From contig NZ_JASLGT010000008.1 of the NCBI RefSeq assembly GCF_030150205.1, forward strand, positions 434,001-498,000: a DNA stretch of 64,000 bases, read 5' to 3'. The notes under the pieces were generated by a model that made no database searches, was not told where the DNA came from, and was given only the letters and a program-made list of their open reading frames with translations. The DNA is from Niabella sp. (GTDB lineage Bacteria; Bacteroidota; Bacteroidia; Chitinophagales; Chitinophagaceae). Shown here one piece after another: positions 25,415-34,806 of this stretch (position 1 is its first letter; each line of letters opens with the position of its first letter). Made by a program: the position numbers and the translations under genes.

Positions 25415-27778
25415 TTATTTTTTCTGAGCCTGCTGCATGGGATTGGAGCCGGTGCTTTGTCCACGTGCGGCGCCTGTTTTTTGCGCAAAGGCCTTAAACC
25501 GTGTGGGGGCCGGCATCTGATTCCAGACATTATTGCTTTCATCAATATCGGCCGTTTCACGGAACGGATCCAGCCGGATACCCGTAACCTCCTTATCTTT
25601 TACAAAAAATTTGCTTACCGTATTTTCATTATGCCTCCAGATCTGCGCCGGGATACGGTCGATCTGGCGGGTACCATCTTTAAAGGTCCATTCAATAATG
25701 ATCGGCATTACCATTCCGCCCTTATTTGAAAAGTCCAGCTCATAGAAATACTTATCAGCAAACCGCTGTTTTGCTTCCGGCGTCAGCGCTTCCACACCGG
25801 GTGCCTCTTCAACGGTAAAGGTCTTTGCCGCATCATACGGCTCCTGTCCGCGGGCATAATGCCAGTAAAAATCACGGGCACCGGTATCCGTATCGGTATA
25901 AAAGCGAAGGTTCCGGTCTTCCCGGTTGCGGATCTTCGAAATATCGTCAAACTCCGGAACCATCGGAGCATCCACTTTCTTTGTGATGCTTTTGGCAGGA
26001 GGTATGGTTCCGTTCACATCCGCCCTGGCCACTTTTACACTATCCAGGGATATATCCACAGGATTGATGCCATAGAACCAACCGCGCCAGAACCAGTCCA
26101 GGTCTTCACCGCTGGCATCTTCCATGGTACGGAAAAGATCCGCCGGCGTGGGGTGTTTAAAGGCCCAGCGGCGGGCATATTCCTTAAAGGCAAAATCAAA
26201 AAGATTCCGCCCCATGATCGTTTCCCTTAAGATATTTAATCCGGTAGCCGGTTTTGCATAGGCATTGGGACCAAACTGTACAATATTCTCCGAGTTGGTC
26301 ATGATGGGCTCCAGCTGGGTCTTGGGCAGCTTCATATAATCCACGATCGTCCAGGCCGGCCCGCGTTTGCTGGGAAATTTATTATCCCATAATTCCTCCG
26401 TAAGGTATTGAACAAAGGTATTCAGCCCCTCATCCATCCAGGTCCACTGCCGCTCGTCGCTGTTAACGATCATGGGGAAAAAGTTATGCCCTACTTCATG
26501 GATCACCACGCCCAGCATCCCGTTCTTGGTGGCTTCGCTGTACGTACCGTCTTTTTCGGTGCGGCCATAGTTAAAACAGATCATCGGGTATTCCATACCA
26601 TTGGCGGCCTCTACGCTCTGAGCAACCGGATAAGGATACGGGATCGTAAATGCAGAATAGGTTTTGATGGTATGCGCCACGGCTCTTGTTGAAAATTTGC
26701 GGTACAGGGCATAGGCTTCCTTTCCGTAAAAACTCATACACATTACTTTTTTACCATTGATCAGCTGCGGCATGCCGTCCCAGATATATTTCCGGGAGGA
26801 GGTCCAGGCAAAGTCCCGCACATTACCGGCCTTAAAATGCCAGGTTTTTGTTTGACTGCTCTTGCGCTGTTCAGCCGCCGTTGCTTCAGCAAGAGTTACG
26901 ATCTCCACCGGCTCTTTGGCATTGGTGGCCTGCTGGTAACGCGCCAGCTGAGCGGGTGTGAGTACCTGGGCATAGTTCAGGCATTCGCCCGTGCTGCCCA
27001 CAATATGATCGGCCGGTACGGTCATTTGAACATCAAAATCGCCAAAAGTGAGCGCAAACTCTCCCCTGCCGGTAAACTGGTGGTTCTGCCATCCCTGGAA
27101 ATCGCTGTACACGCATACCCGGGGATACCATTGTGTAATGGTATACAGACTGTTCCCGTCTTCCGGGAAGAATTCGTAGCCGCCCCGGCCACCCAGGGTG
27201 ATGCGATCGGGGATCTTGTAGGACCAATCGATCTTAAACTGAAAACGCTGACCAGGTTTTAACGGTGTCAGCAGGTCTACCCGCATCATGGTCTTATTTA
27301 CAGTATAAGGGAGCGTTTTGCCCGTCATATCGGTTATGGACCGGATCTTATGGCCATAACCATTATCCGGCCCGTTTTGATCTTCCATTTTTGCCAGGGC
27401 CCGGTCGGTCATCATGGCCGGCATCACATTCTGATCCTGGTAATTGGCATTGTCTTTATTGCTGTGTTCGTTCTCATCCAGCTGCAGCCATATATAGGTA
27501 AGCACATCCGGCGAGTTATTAAAATAATTCAGGGTTTCGCTGCCGGTAAGCTGCTGCGCCTTTTCATCCAGTGTGCAACGGATCACATAATCGCAGCGCT
27601 GCTGCCAGTATTTGGGCCCGGGGGCACCACTGGCCGTCCGGTATTCATTAGGGGTAGGAAGGATCGTACCCAGTTGTTCGAATTTATTTCCGTGATTACT
27701 GGTTGGATTGTTCTGAATATCCTGTGCCTGGCCCGAAACGGCCCAGAAACAGGCGGCCGCAAATAACAATTTTCTCAT
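25415..27778 (-). CDS. Secreted M1-family metallopeptidase
   Basis: The 787-residue precursor has a signal peptide (MRKLLFAAACFWAVSGQAQ), an N-terminal beta domain, and the M1 zinc site VVIHEVGHNFFPMIVNSDE at about residue 425 with the third ligand in WMDEGLNTFVQYL. GMEYPMICF corresponds to the substrate-binding GxMEN loop in altered form. The C-terminus is basic and Gln-rich. It is expected to trim peptides in the periplasm or at the surface. It is the second gene of a pair: the HupE-like gene ends 9 bases upstream of the start codon. Confidence 0.93.
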   Translation of the reverse strand: MRKLLFAAACFWAVSGQAQDIQNNPTSNHGNKFEQLGTILPTPNEYRTASGAPGPKYWQQRCDYVIRCTLDEKAQQLTGSETLNYFNNSPDVLTYIWLQLDENEHSNKDNANYQDQNVMPAMMTDRALAKMEDQNGPDNGYGHKIRSITDMTGKTLPYTVNKTMMRVDLLTPLKPGQRFQFKIDWSYKIPDRITLGGRGGYEFFPEDGNSLYTITQWYPRVCVYSDFQGWQNHQFTGRGEFALTFGDFDVQMTVPADHIVGSTGECLNYAQVLTPAQLARYQQATNAKEPVEIVTLAEATAAEQRKSSQTKTWHFKAGNVRDFAWTSSRKYIWDGMPQLINGKKVMCMSFYGKEAYALYRKFSTRAVAHTIKTYSAFTIPYPYPVAQSVEAANGMEYPMICFNYGRTEKDGTYSEATKNGMLGVVIHEVGHNFFPMIVNSDERQWTWMDEGLNTFVQYLTEELWDNKFPSKRGPAWTIVDYMKLPKTQLEPIMTNSENIVQFGPNAYAKPATGLNILRETIMGRNLFDFAFKEYARRWAFKHPTPADLFRTMEDASGEDLDWFWRGWFYGINPVDISLDSVKVARADVNGTIPPAKSITKKVDAPMVPEFDDISKIRNREDRNLRFYTDTDTGARDFYWHYARGQEPYDAAKTFTVEEAPGVEALTPEAKQRFADKYFYELDFSNKGGMVMPIIIEWTFKDGTRQIDRIPAQIWRHNENTVSKFFVKDKEVTGIRLDPFRETADIDESNNVWNQMPAPTRFKAFAQKTGAARGQSTGSNPMQQAQKK

Positions 27779-27787
27779 GAATGTTCT

Positions 27788-28369
27788 TTATGATAATGAA
27801 GGGATCCGCTCCAGCGCCATTTTTAACGAAAGGATGAACACTATTGCAGATACCACGAAAATATAAATTCTTTGGGGAATTCGGATGCGCCCCACCACCA
27901 GCTTTGTGATCAGCAGGATGGCCAGTACCACCATCACCTGCCCGGCCTCCAGGCCCAGGTTAAAACCCAGGAGCCCCGTTCCTACCGATTCATCACTGGC
28001 CAGCATCAGCCGGATGGTATTGGCAAAGCCCAAACCATGGATGAGCCCGAAAAACAGGGCCAGGAAATAATTGGTGCGGATCTGCCGGATCTGGTTCCGG
28101 CGCAGCACATTCCACAATGCCGTGCAAACGATGGTAAGGGGTATCAGGAATTCGACCCAGGCAGAAGGAACCCGGAGCAGATCAAAAACACTGAGCGCCA
28201 GCGTTAAAGAATGTCCGACCGTAAAGGCCGTAACCAGGATCAGCACCTGTTTCCATTCTTTAAACGTATAGATCACGGCCAGCGCCAGGATAAACAACTG
28301 GTGATCCAGTGCATCCAGACTGATGATATGCCGCCACCCCTCCACAAAATAAAACCAAAAGCTGTTCAT
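27788..28369 (-). CDS. HupE/UreJ-family membrane protein
   Basis: The 193-residue protein has about six hydrophobic segments and the HupE/UreJ-type features GWRHIISLDALDHQLFILAL (His and Asp in the first segment), TAFTVGHSLTLALS, FGLIHGLGFANTI and GFNLGLEAGQVMVV. Related proteins are linked to nickel or other metal uptake in hydrogenase and urease loci, but no such loci are present here. It lies upstream of and probably in an operon with the M1 metallopeptidase, and diverges from a DUF6702 gene. Confidence 0.88.
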   Translation of the reverse strand: MNSFWFYFVEGWRHIISLDALDHQLFILALAVIYTFKEWKQVLILVTAFTVGHSLTLALSVFDLLRVPSAWVEFLIPLTIVCTALWNVLRRNQIRQIRTNYFLALFFGLIHGLGFANTIRLMLASDESVGTGLLGFNLGLEAGQVMVVLAILLITKLVVGRIRIPQRIYIFVVSAIVFILSLKMALERIPSLS

Positions 28370-28552
28370 AAGGCTTCTTTATACCGCCGGAAAACAGCCG
28401 CAATGATGGTTACCGGGTAATTAAAAGACACCCCTGTAAACCCTCTACGGCTCCGGATCGCTGCGCTTCATAAAATGCCGGGCACTTATTTTATAATGCC
28501 AACCATCAAATATAATTTACCGTCTTCATATAATATACCTTTATTTGTATTA

Positions 28553-29077
28553 ATGGCGTGTAATTACTATAAAAGGAGCCGGCTCCTATGGCTGCTGGTA
28601 TTTTTTTTACTGATAGGGTTTTCCCCTGCGGCCTGGCATCCTTTTCATGTAAGCGCTACTGAAATGGAATACAACGGCAAGACGCAGAAACTGGAGATCA
28701 GCACAAAAATTTTCACCGACGACCTGGAGGCCGTGCTTACCCGTACTTATAAAACCCCGGTAGACTTTAGCAACAAATTGCGGAAGCAGGCATTGGATAC
28801 ACTGGTCACCAAATATATTACTACGCATTTAAGCATCCGGAGCAACGGACAGCTGCAGCGGTTAAAATTTTTTGGCTGGGAAGTGGATCATGAAGCCGTT
28901 TATATTTACACCACGGCTGAAACAACATCTTTTAATCCCCGCAATATTGCCATAGAGAATACCATCCTGTATGAACTTTTCCAGGACCAGATGAATATCG
29001 TGCATTTCATTGTAAACGGAACCCGCAAAAGCAGCAAACTTGCTTATCCGGAGCGGAAACTGCAATTTAGTTTTTAG
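28553..29077 (+). CDS. Exported DUF6702 family protein
   Basis: The 174-residue protein starts MACNYYKRSRLLWLLVFFLL, an N-terminal anchor or signal, followed by WHPFHVSATEMEYNGKTQ and KIFTDDLEAVLTRTYKTPVD, the pattern of DUF6702. The family is of unknown function and I recall it occurring near HupE-like genes in Bacteroidota. It diverges from the HupE/M1 pair with about 180 bases between start codons. The upstream start at 28475 was rejected because its extra residues precede the signal. Confidence 0.8.
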   Translation: MACNYYKRSRLLWLLVFFLLIGFSPAAWHPFHVSATEMEYNGKTQKLEISTKIFTDDLEAVLTRTYKTPVDFSNKLRKQALDTLVTKYITTHLSIRSNGQLQRLKFFGWEVDHEAVYIYTTAETTSFNPRNIAIENTILYELFQDQMNIVHFIVNGTRKSSKLAYPERKLQFSF

Positions 29078-29370
29078 CGACAGACTTTCAGTCTGTAAAT
29101 GCCAAAAATCAAATAACAAAAAACACCTAAAATCCCAAAACTCAAAAAACAAGAAGCAATCAGCGCCGGAAAACGCAAAAATCAAAATTCAAATAACAAA
29201 AAACAATCAAAAACCGAAGAATGTAATTCACGCAACGGCGATCCCAGCCGGAGCCTTGAAATTTGAATCTTCCCGGTGAAAATCCAAAAAAAACAAATAA
29301 CAAGCAACGATCAGCGCCAGGAAAACGCAAAAATTCCAAAATGACAAAAACAAACAAAACCAGGAGATCT
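29078..29370 (+). repeat. A-rich intergenic region with an imperfect internal duplication
   Basis: Low-complexity tracts of CAAATAACAAAAAAC type. The stretch around 29150-29215 (GCAATCAGCGCCGGAAAACG and following) recurs at about 29304-29360 (CGATCAGCGCCAGGAAAACG). No gene is supported. Confidence 0.55.
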
Positions 29371-29450
29371 GCTGAAAGCTAACCACTGAAAGCTAACCAC
29401 TGAAAACTGACCACTGAAAAACTGACCACTGAGAACTGACCACTGAGAAC
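29371..29450 (+). repeat. CTGA-type dispersed repeat tract
   Basis: Alternating units CTGAAAGCTAACCA and CTGAAAACTGACCA, six or more copies, directly upstream of the lnt promoter. Confidence 0.75.
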
Positions 29451-29487
29451 CGGGCCTCCCACTGCTGGCTAATTGCCAAAACCGTGT

Positions 29488-29495
29488 TACATTTG
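29488..29495 (+). promoter_or_regulatory. -7 element of lnt
   Basis: TACATTTG matches TAnnTTTG, 17 bases before the lnt ATG. Confidence 0.5.
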
Positions 29496-29512
29496 GGTTC
29501 TAAGTACGGTAC

Positions 29513-31108
29513 ATGAATGTAAACAGAAATTCCGGTATATGGTTGGCCCTCCTGGGTGGTCTTTTGTTATGGGCGGGCTGGCCTTCTTCTCCCCTTACAT
29601 TGCTGCTTTTTATAGCCTGGGTTCCGCTCCTGCACCTGGCTGAAACAACCCGTTCCTGGAAAAAATTCTTCGGGCTTTCGTATACAACCCTGCTGCTCTG
29701 GAATGTACTGACCACCTGGTGGGTGGCCAAGGCCAGCGTTCCCGGCGGTATCGGGGCATTTCTGGCCAACAGCCTTATTATGTGTTTGCCCTGGCTGGCT
29801 TACTTTTTTACCCGGACACGTTTCAGCCGTTTTATTTCCGGGCTGGCCCTGATCGGCTACTGGATGGCCTTTGAATGGATCCATCTCAACTGGGACCTGA
29901 GCTGGCCCTGGCTTACACTGGGTAATGCCTTTGCCCTGCATCCCAACTGGGTGCAATGGTACGAATATACCGGGGCGGCCGGCGGCAGCCTCTGGATCCT
30001 GCTCAGTAATGTACTGGTACACCAGGTATTATTCCGCTACCGCGAGGAAGGCCGGAGCACGGGTTACTTTAAGCTGGCGGCGGCCTGGGTGCTTACGTTG
30101 TGTGTACCCATTGTGCTTTCCTCATTTATAAAACAGCCATTAACACTCCTGCATAACAAATACAATGTAGTAGTGGTGCAGCCCAACTACGATCCCTGGG
30201 ATACCAAGTTTGCCGCCGGAAAGGAGGAAATGCAGTTACAGGAGCTAATTGCACTTTCGCAAAAGCAGATCGATGCGCATACGGCACTGGTGGTATGGCC
30301 CGAAACGGCGATCCCCTATACCGTACTGGAAGACCGGCTCCGGGACAATCTTTTTCTCAATCCCCTGTGGGCTTTCCTGCGGAATAACCCCCATGTAAAC
30401 CTGCTGACCGGGCTGGAAGGGCGCCGGTTGTTTACCACGCGGGTAAGCCGGTATGCCCAAAAATTGCCGGAGGGCGGTTTTGTAGAAGGCTATAACAGCG
30501 CCGCTCTTTTTGACAGCACGTCGGCACAGATCTATCATAAATCCCGGCTGGTTCCGGGTCCGGAAGTACTGCCGGCCTTTCTCAGTTTTCTGGGGCCGGT
30601 ATTTGAAAAATTCGGGGGCACGATGGGCGGTTATGCCCGCGATACGACCGAGCGGGTATTGCAAACCACCAATCATACCTTCAACATTACGCCTGCTGTT
30701 TGTTATGAAAGTATTTATGGCGACTATCTTTCGCGATTTAACCGGAAAGGCGCCAACCTCATTTGCATCATTACCAATGATGGGTGGTGGGGCGATACGC
30801 AGGGATACCGCCAGCATATGCAATATGCCCGTCTGCGGGCTATTGAAAGCCGGAAATGGGTAGCCCGCAGTGCCAATACCGGTATCAGCTGCTTTATAGA
30901 TCCCTACGGCAATATCATACAGCAACTGCCCTGGAACAAACAGGGCACATTAAAACAAACCCTTGCGGCATTTGTTACTGAAACCTTTTATACCCGGCAT
31001 GGCGACTGGCTTTATCATGCTGCGGCGGCATTGGCACTGGCATTTTTATTGCTCCTTTTTTATAAAGCAATGGTTCGAAACAAAACGTCCACTCAAAAAT
31101 CATCCTGA
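29513..31108 (+). CDS. lnt: Apolipoprotein N-acyltransferase
   Basis: The 531-residue protein has about six N-terminal membrane segments, a nitrilase-like domain and a C-terminal membrane segment, as in Lnt. The catalytic triad is visible: glutamate in VVWPETAIPY (about 263), lysine in YHKSRLVPGPE (about 343) and cysteine in ITPAVCYESIYGD (about 396). It transfers a third acyl chain to lipoproteins at the periplasmic face of the inner membrane. Its stop codon overlaps the next start by one base (TGATG), so it is coupled to the alpha/beta hydrolase gene. Confidence 0.96.
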   Translation: MNVNRNSGIWLALLGGLLLWAGWPSSPLTLLLFIAWVPLLHLAETTRSWKKFFGLSYTTLLLWNVLTTWWVAKASVPGGIGAFLANSLIMCLPWLAYFFTRTRFSRFISGLALIGYWMAFEWIHLNWDLSWPWLTLGNAFALHPNWVQWYEYTGAAGGSLWILLSNVLVHQVLFRYREEGRSTGYFKLAAAWVLTLCVPIVLSSFIKQPLTLLHNKYNVVVVQPNYDPWDTKFAAGKEEMQLQELIALSQKQIDAHTALVVWPETAIPYTVLEDRLRDNLFLNPLWAFLRNNPHVNLLTGLEGRRLFTTRVSRYAQKLPEGGFVEGYNSAALFDSTSAQIYHKSRLVPGPEVLPAFLSFLGPVFEKFGGTMGGYARDTTERVLQTTNHTFNITPAVCYESIYGDYLSRFNRKGANLICIITNDGWWGDTQGYRQHMQYARLRAIESRKWVARSANTGISCFIDPYGNIIQQLPWNKQGTLKQTLAAFVTETFYTRHGDWLYHAAAALALAFLLLLFYKAMVRNKTSTQKSS

Positions 31109-31905
31109 TGGGTACAAAAACAATCAATATCAATAACAGCATTGTCCATTATACTATTGAAGGAGTTGGACGGCCGGTGGTGCTGTTGCATGGCTTTGGC
31201 GAAGATAGCACCGTATGGGAAAACCAGGTAGCATACCTGCGGCACCATTACCAGGTGATTGTACCCGATATCCCGGGGAGCGGCCAGTCGGAACTAACGG
31301 AAGATATGAGCATGGAAGGCATTGCAGCGGTGGTTAAACTAATTATAGAGGCAGAAGAGCTTGAATCCGTAACATTGATCGGCCATAGTATGGGCGGCTA
31401 CGCAACCCTGGCTTTTGCAGCGCAATATCCGCATTTACTGGATGGCTTTGGCTTGTTTCACTCTACCGGCGCTGCCGATACAGAAGAAAAAAAAGAAACC
31501 CGGCGCAAGGGCATTGCCTTTATTGAAAAGAACGGCGCCAACGCATTCCTGAAAACAACCATCCCCAACTTATTCTCGGCGCATACAAAAGAAACGCATC
31601 CGGAGCTGGTGGAGCAATTTACAGCCTCGCTGCCCGCTTTCTCAAAAACCGCCTTAAAAAGTTATTATGAAGCCATGATTCAACGACCGGAGCGGATCGA
31701 TCTGTTTTCAAAAACCGATCTGCCGGTATTGTTCATTATCGGCGAACAGGATGCAGTGATATCCTTTGAGGATGTATTAAAGCAGGCCTCCATGCCCCGG
31801 GTATCCTATATTCACGTATTGCATCAATCCGGTCATATGGGAATGCTGGAGGAAGCCGCAAAAGCAAGCGCCGCTATTGAAGAATTTTTGATGGAGCTGA
31901 AATAA
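31108..31905 (+). CDS. Alpha/beta-fold hydrolase
   Basis: The 265-residue protein shows PVVLLHGFGEDSTVWENQV (oxyanion region), VIVPDIPGSGQSEL, the nucleophile elbow VTLIGHSMGGYATLAF, the acidic region PVLFIIGEQDAVIS and the final histidine QSGHMGMLEE. Family members include esterases and ring-cleavage hydrolases; the substrate is unknown. It shares one base with the end of lnt, indicating co-translation, but a link to lipoprotein biogenesis is only a guess. Confidence 0.9.
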   Translation: MGTKTININNSIVHYTIEGVGRPVVLLHGFGEDSTVWENQVAYLRHHYQVIVPDIPGSGQSELTEDMSMEGIAAVVKLIIEAEELESVTLIGHSMGGYATLAFAAQYPHLLDGFGLFHSTGAADTEEKKETRRKGIAFIEKNGANAFLKTTIPNLFSAHTKETHPELVEQFTASLPAFSKTALKSYYEAMIQRPERIDLFSKTDLPVLFIIGEQDAVISFEDVLKQASMPRVSYIHVLHQSGHMGMLEEAAKASAAIEEFLMELK

Positions 31906-32146
31906 GCAAATAGGGTGAATAGTGAATCGGCAATAGGCAATCGATGTCATTTCCTTAAAGCACAGATGCGCAGATTTGATACCCGCTTTAATGCTCAAAA
32001 ATATTGCAGATACAGCGCCGCAGGCACCATCTGCGCTTCTGCGGCCATTATAAAATCGCCGGAAACAGCATTGAATGGTGAATAGTAAATAATGCATGTG
32101 TGCATTCGAGAATGCATAAATTACAATACCAGACAAACAAAAGAAG

Positions 32147-32905
32147 ATGAATAAAACCGTTTTTATAACAGGTGCTACCGCCGGATTCGGCGAAGCCTGT
32201 GCCAAAAAATTTGCAGCGAATAATTATAATGTGATCATCACCGGGAGACGGCAGGACCGGCTGGAACAGCTTGCTGAAACACTCACGCATGCGTACCCCG
32301 TTGAAGTATTACCGCTGACCTTTGATGTACGCAACCGGGAACAGGTGTTAAAGACCATTGCTGAACTGCCGGAAGCATGGAAGCAGATTGATGTACTGGT
32401 GAATAATGCCGGTCTGGCTGCGGGCAAGGATGATTTTGACCAGGCAAACCTGGATGACTGGGATACCATGGTAGATACCAATATTAAAGGGTTTGCCTAT
32501 GTGGCGCAGGCCGTTTCGCGGCTCATGATTCCTCATAAAAGAGGACATATCATTAACCTGGGTTCCGTAGCGGCCAAGCAGGTATATGCGCAGGGCAATA
32601 TGTACTGTGCTACCAAGCACGCCGTGGATGCACTGTCGCAGGGCATGCGGATCGATCTCCTGCCCTATCATATAAAGGTCACGGCTGTTCATCCCGGCGC
32701 GGCCAATACAGAATTTTCAACGGTTCGTTTTAAGGGCGACCGTATGGCCGCCGACAAGGTTTACGACGGACTGATTCCCCTGATCGCCGAAGACATTGCC
32801 GAAACCATTTTTTATTGTGCCACATTACCGGAGCACGTTTGCATCAACGACCTGGTGATCACCTGCACGCAACAAGCCGATTGTTTTTACTACGACCGGG
32901 AGTAG
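32147..32905 (+). CDS. SDR-family oxidoreductase (YdfG-like)
   Basis: The 252-residue protein is a classical short-chain dehydrogenase: cofactor loop FITGATAGFGEACA, NADP-compatible ITGRRQDRLEQL, NNAG (VLVNNAGLAAG), catalytic serine in INLGSVAAKQVY and the YxxxK site YCATKHAVDAL. Overall it looks like YdfG-type enzymes that oxidise serine, L-allo-threonine and 3-hydroxy acids. It is preceded by about 240 bases with degenerate repeats, so it is likely a separate unit from the hydrolase gene. Confidence 0.92.
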   Translation: MNKTVFITGATAGFGEACAKKFAANNYNVIITGRRQDRLEQLAETLTHAYPVEVLPLTFDVRNREQVLKTIAELPEAWKQIDVLVNNAGLAAGKDDFDQANLDDWDTMVDTNIKGFAYVAQAVSRLMIPHKRGHIINLGSVAAKQVYAQGNMYCATKHAVDALSQGMRIDLLPYHIKVTAVHPGAANTEFSTVRFKGDRMAADKVYDGLIPLIAEDIAETIFYCATLPEHVCINDLVITCTQQADCFYYDRE

Positions 32906-32983
32906 GACCTGAGATTTGAGCAATCAGCCTTTAGCTTTCAGCATCGTTTAGACCTGAAACATTAAACCTGAAACTGAAAGCAG

Positions 32984-32991
32984 TACCTTTG
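32984..32991 (+). promoter_or_regulatory. -7 element of gpsA
   Basis: TACCTTTG matches TAnnTTTG, 20 bases before the TTG start codon of gpsA; this supports that start. Confidence 0.5.
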
Positions 32992-33011
32992 CTTAATAAA
33001 TATTTATTCCA

Positions 33012-34052
33012 TTGGCAATCAAATTTGGTGTAGCAGGAAGCGGCAGTTGGGCAACGGCGCTGGTGAAAATATTAACCGATAACGGGCATAAGGTGAACTG
33101 GTGTTTACGGAGTGAAACGGCCATCGGTTTTATTAAGCAACGGCATCACAACCCCAAACATCTTACCGCAGCAGTACTCAATACCAAACTGCTGTTCTTA
33201 ACAACCGACCTGCATGCCGTGGTAGAGCGGTCGGAAGTGCTGATCCTTGCTATGCCTTCGGCCTATGTTGCCGAAAGCCTGCAGGAATTATCGCCGGATG
33301 TTTTTAAACACAAAAAGCTCCTCTCCGCCATCAAGGGCATCCTTCCCGGCGAAAATATTTTGCTGAATGAATACCTGGAACGGCATTTTGATGTTTCCTT
33401 AAAAAATTATTTCGCGGTACTGGGCCCCTGTCATGCGGAGGAAGTGGCCGCCGAAAAACTTTCTTATCTTACCTTTTCAGGTGTTGACGAACCAATGGCC
33501 GCAAAAATTGCGGGTCACTTTCAGTCATCATTTATCAATACCATTGTAAACACCGATATACTGGGTGTGCAGTATGCCGCGGTGTTAAAAAATATTTATG
33601 CACTGGGCGCGGGTATCGCGCACGGGCTGGACTACGGCGATAATTTCCAGAGTGTATATATTGCCAACAGCGCGGATGAGATGGCCGGCTTCCTAAGAAA
33701 ATTCGGGGCGGAACACATTGTGGTGGGTGAGCATACCGATATAGATGAGCCCGAAAAAAAATATGCCAACTACTCCGCATCGGTGTACCTGGGCGATCTG
33801 CTGGTAACCTGTTATTCGCTGTACAGCCGTAACCGCACGTTCGGCAATATGATCGGTAAAGGATACAGTGTTCAGGCCGCACAACTGGAACTCCGTATGG
33901 TAGCCGAAGGCTATAATGCGGCTAAATGCATTTACAATACGAACAAATCGCTGAAAGCAGAAATGCCGATCGCCGAAACCATCTACCAGGTTCTTTGGGA
34001 AGGATTACCGCCTGCAAAAGGATTTGAAAAAATTGAAGGGTTCCTGATCTGA
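33012..34052 (+). CDS. gpsA: Glycerol-3-phosphate dehydrogenase (NAD(P)+)
   Basis: The 346-residue protein has an N-terminal Rossmann motif (FGVAGSGSWATALVKIL) and GpsA signatures: KGILPGENILLNEYL, YFAVLGPCHAEEVAAE, GVQYAAVLKNIYALGAGIAHGLDYGDN, and later LVTCYSLYSRNRTFG. It reduces dihydroxyacetone phosphate to sn-glycerol-3-phosphate for phospholipid synthesis in the cytoplasm. The start codon is TTG (33012-33014); no ATG exists before the cofactor motif, and the promoter element fits this start. Confidence 0.94.
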   Translation: MAIKFGVAGSGSWATALVKILTDNGHKVNWCLRSETAIGFIKQRHHNPKHLTAAVLNTKLLFLTTDLHAVVERSEVLILAMPSAYVAESLQELSPDVFKHKKLLSAIKGILPGENILLNEYLERHFDVSLKNYFAVLGPCHAEEVAAEKLSYLTFSGVDEPMAAKIAGHFQSSFINTIVNTDILGVQYAAVLKNIYALGAGIAHGLDYGDNFQSVYIANSADEMAGFLRKFGAEHIVVGEHTDIDEPEKKYANYSASVYLGDLLVTCYSLYSRNRTFGNMIGKGYSVQAAQLELRMVAEGYNAAKCIYNTNKSLKAEMPIAETIYQVLWEGLPPAKGFEKIEGFLI

Positions 34053-34248
34053 TCTGTCAGCCAATGAAGCACAGAATATAGCAGCAGCACCGTTCAGCCA
34101 ACTACTTTCAATGTATACTGCGTTTAGATAAACCCGTTCTCAATCGCGGTGTTCCAGCGCTGGCGCGGCTTTGGGGCCGATCTTGGCCAACTGCGCTATT
34201 TTCGTTATATTGGCAATCATCCAGTTTTGTCATCTTTAATAGTTGCGT

Positions 34249-34530
34249 ATGTCTATAACAGTATTTCCAAACGGTTTCGACTCCTGGCAGAAGACCCATT
34301 TTGAAGTGGTGGAAGCGCTTTGTTACCTGCGGGATATTGAAGAACCCAACCAGGCCAAAAACTTTAATGAAATGCTGAACCGGAGTGCCACAGAAGCGCT
34401 GTACCAACTTGCGCGGGAGCTGACCGACAAATTTGAGGAAACCACCAAGGGACAGCCGCGCGACCGGACGCTTTTTGAGGAGATCGAAGCGTTTGTGGCG
34501 GAAGAAGTGAAGGCACGTGCCCGCTCATAA
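34249..34530 (+). CDS. Small protein of unknown function
   Basis: The 93-residue soluble, mostly helical protein begins MSITVFPNGFDSWQKTHFEVVEAL and is acidic with a helix-rich C-terminus (EEIEAFVAEEVKARARS). I do not recognise a family, but the coding frame has the codon texture of its neighbours and no overlapping alternative. The ATG at 34249 is preferred over an in-frame TTG two codons upstream. It lies alone between gpsA and the convergent ftsZ gene. Confidence 0.6.
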   Translation: MSITVFPNGFDSWQKTHFEVVEALCYLRDIEEPNQAKNFNEMLNRSATEALYQLARELTDKFEETTKGQPRDRTLFEEIEAFVAEEVKARARS

Positions 34531-34705
34531 AACATCCCCGGTAAGCAGTTACATAAACAAGTTCAGAATGCCCCCTGGCTATAATCCGACTTTGACTTCC
34601 CCCGAACATCTTTGAAAGCGGTTTGGATCCTTAATGGTATAAGGTATTAAGCGGATCAACCAATACACCAACCGGATGTATTTGCCCCCTGCTACTTTAA
34701 ATTAC

Positions 34706-34742
34706 CGAAAACAATAAGCCCCGGCAGATAACTGCCGGGGCT
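34706..34742 (-). terminator. Terminator hairpin after ftsZ (end of the dcw cluster)
   Basis: AGCCCCGGCAG (34717-34727) and CTGCCGGGGCT (34732-34742) form an 11-bp perfect stem with a 4-base loop; on the minus strand it is followed by TATTGTTTTC. It lies 65 bases beyond the ftsZ stop codon. Confidence 0.8.
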
Positions 34743-34806
34743 ACAACTATAAACTATACACCCAAACTCCATCCCGCTAACTGCGGGAATTGAATTTCCA
34801 CAGGAA

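Noticed and set aside
34773..34787. Short hairpin CCCGC-TAACT-GCGGG near the ftsZ end
   Set aside because: Only a 5-bp stem without a T-run; the 11-bp hairpin at 34717-34742 is the better terminator.
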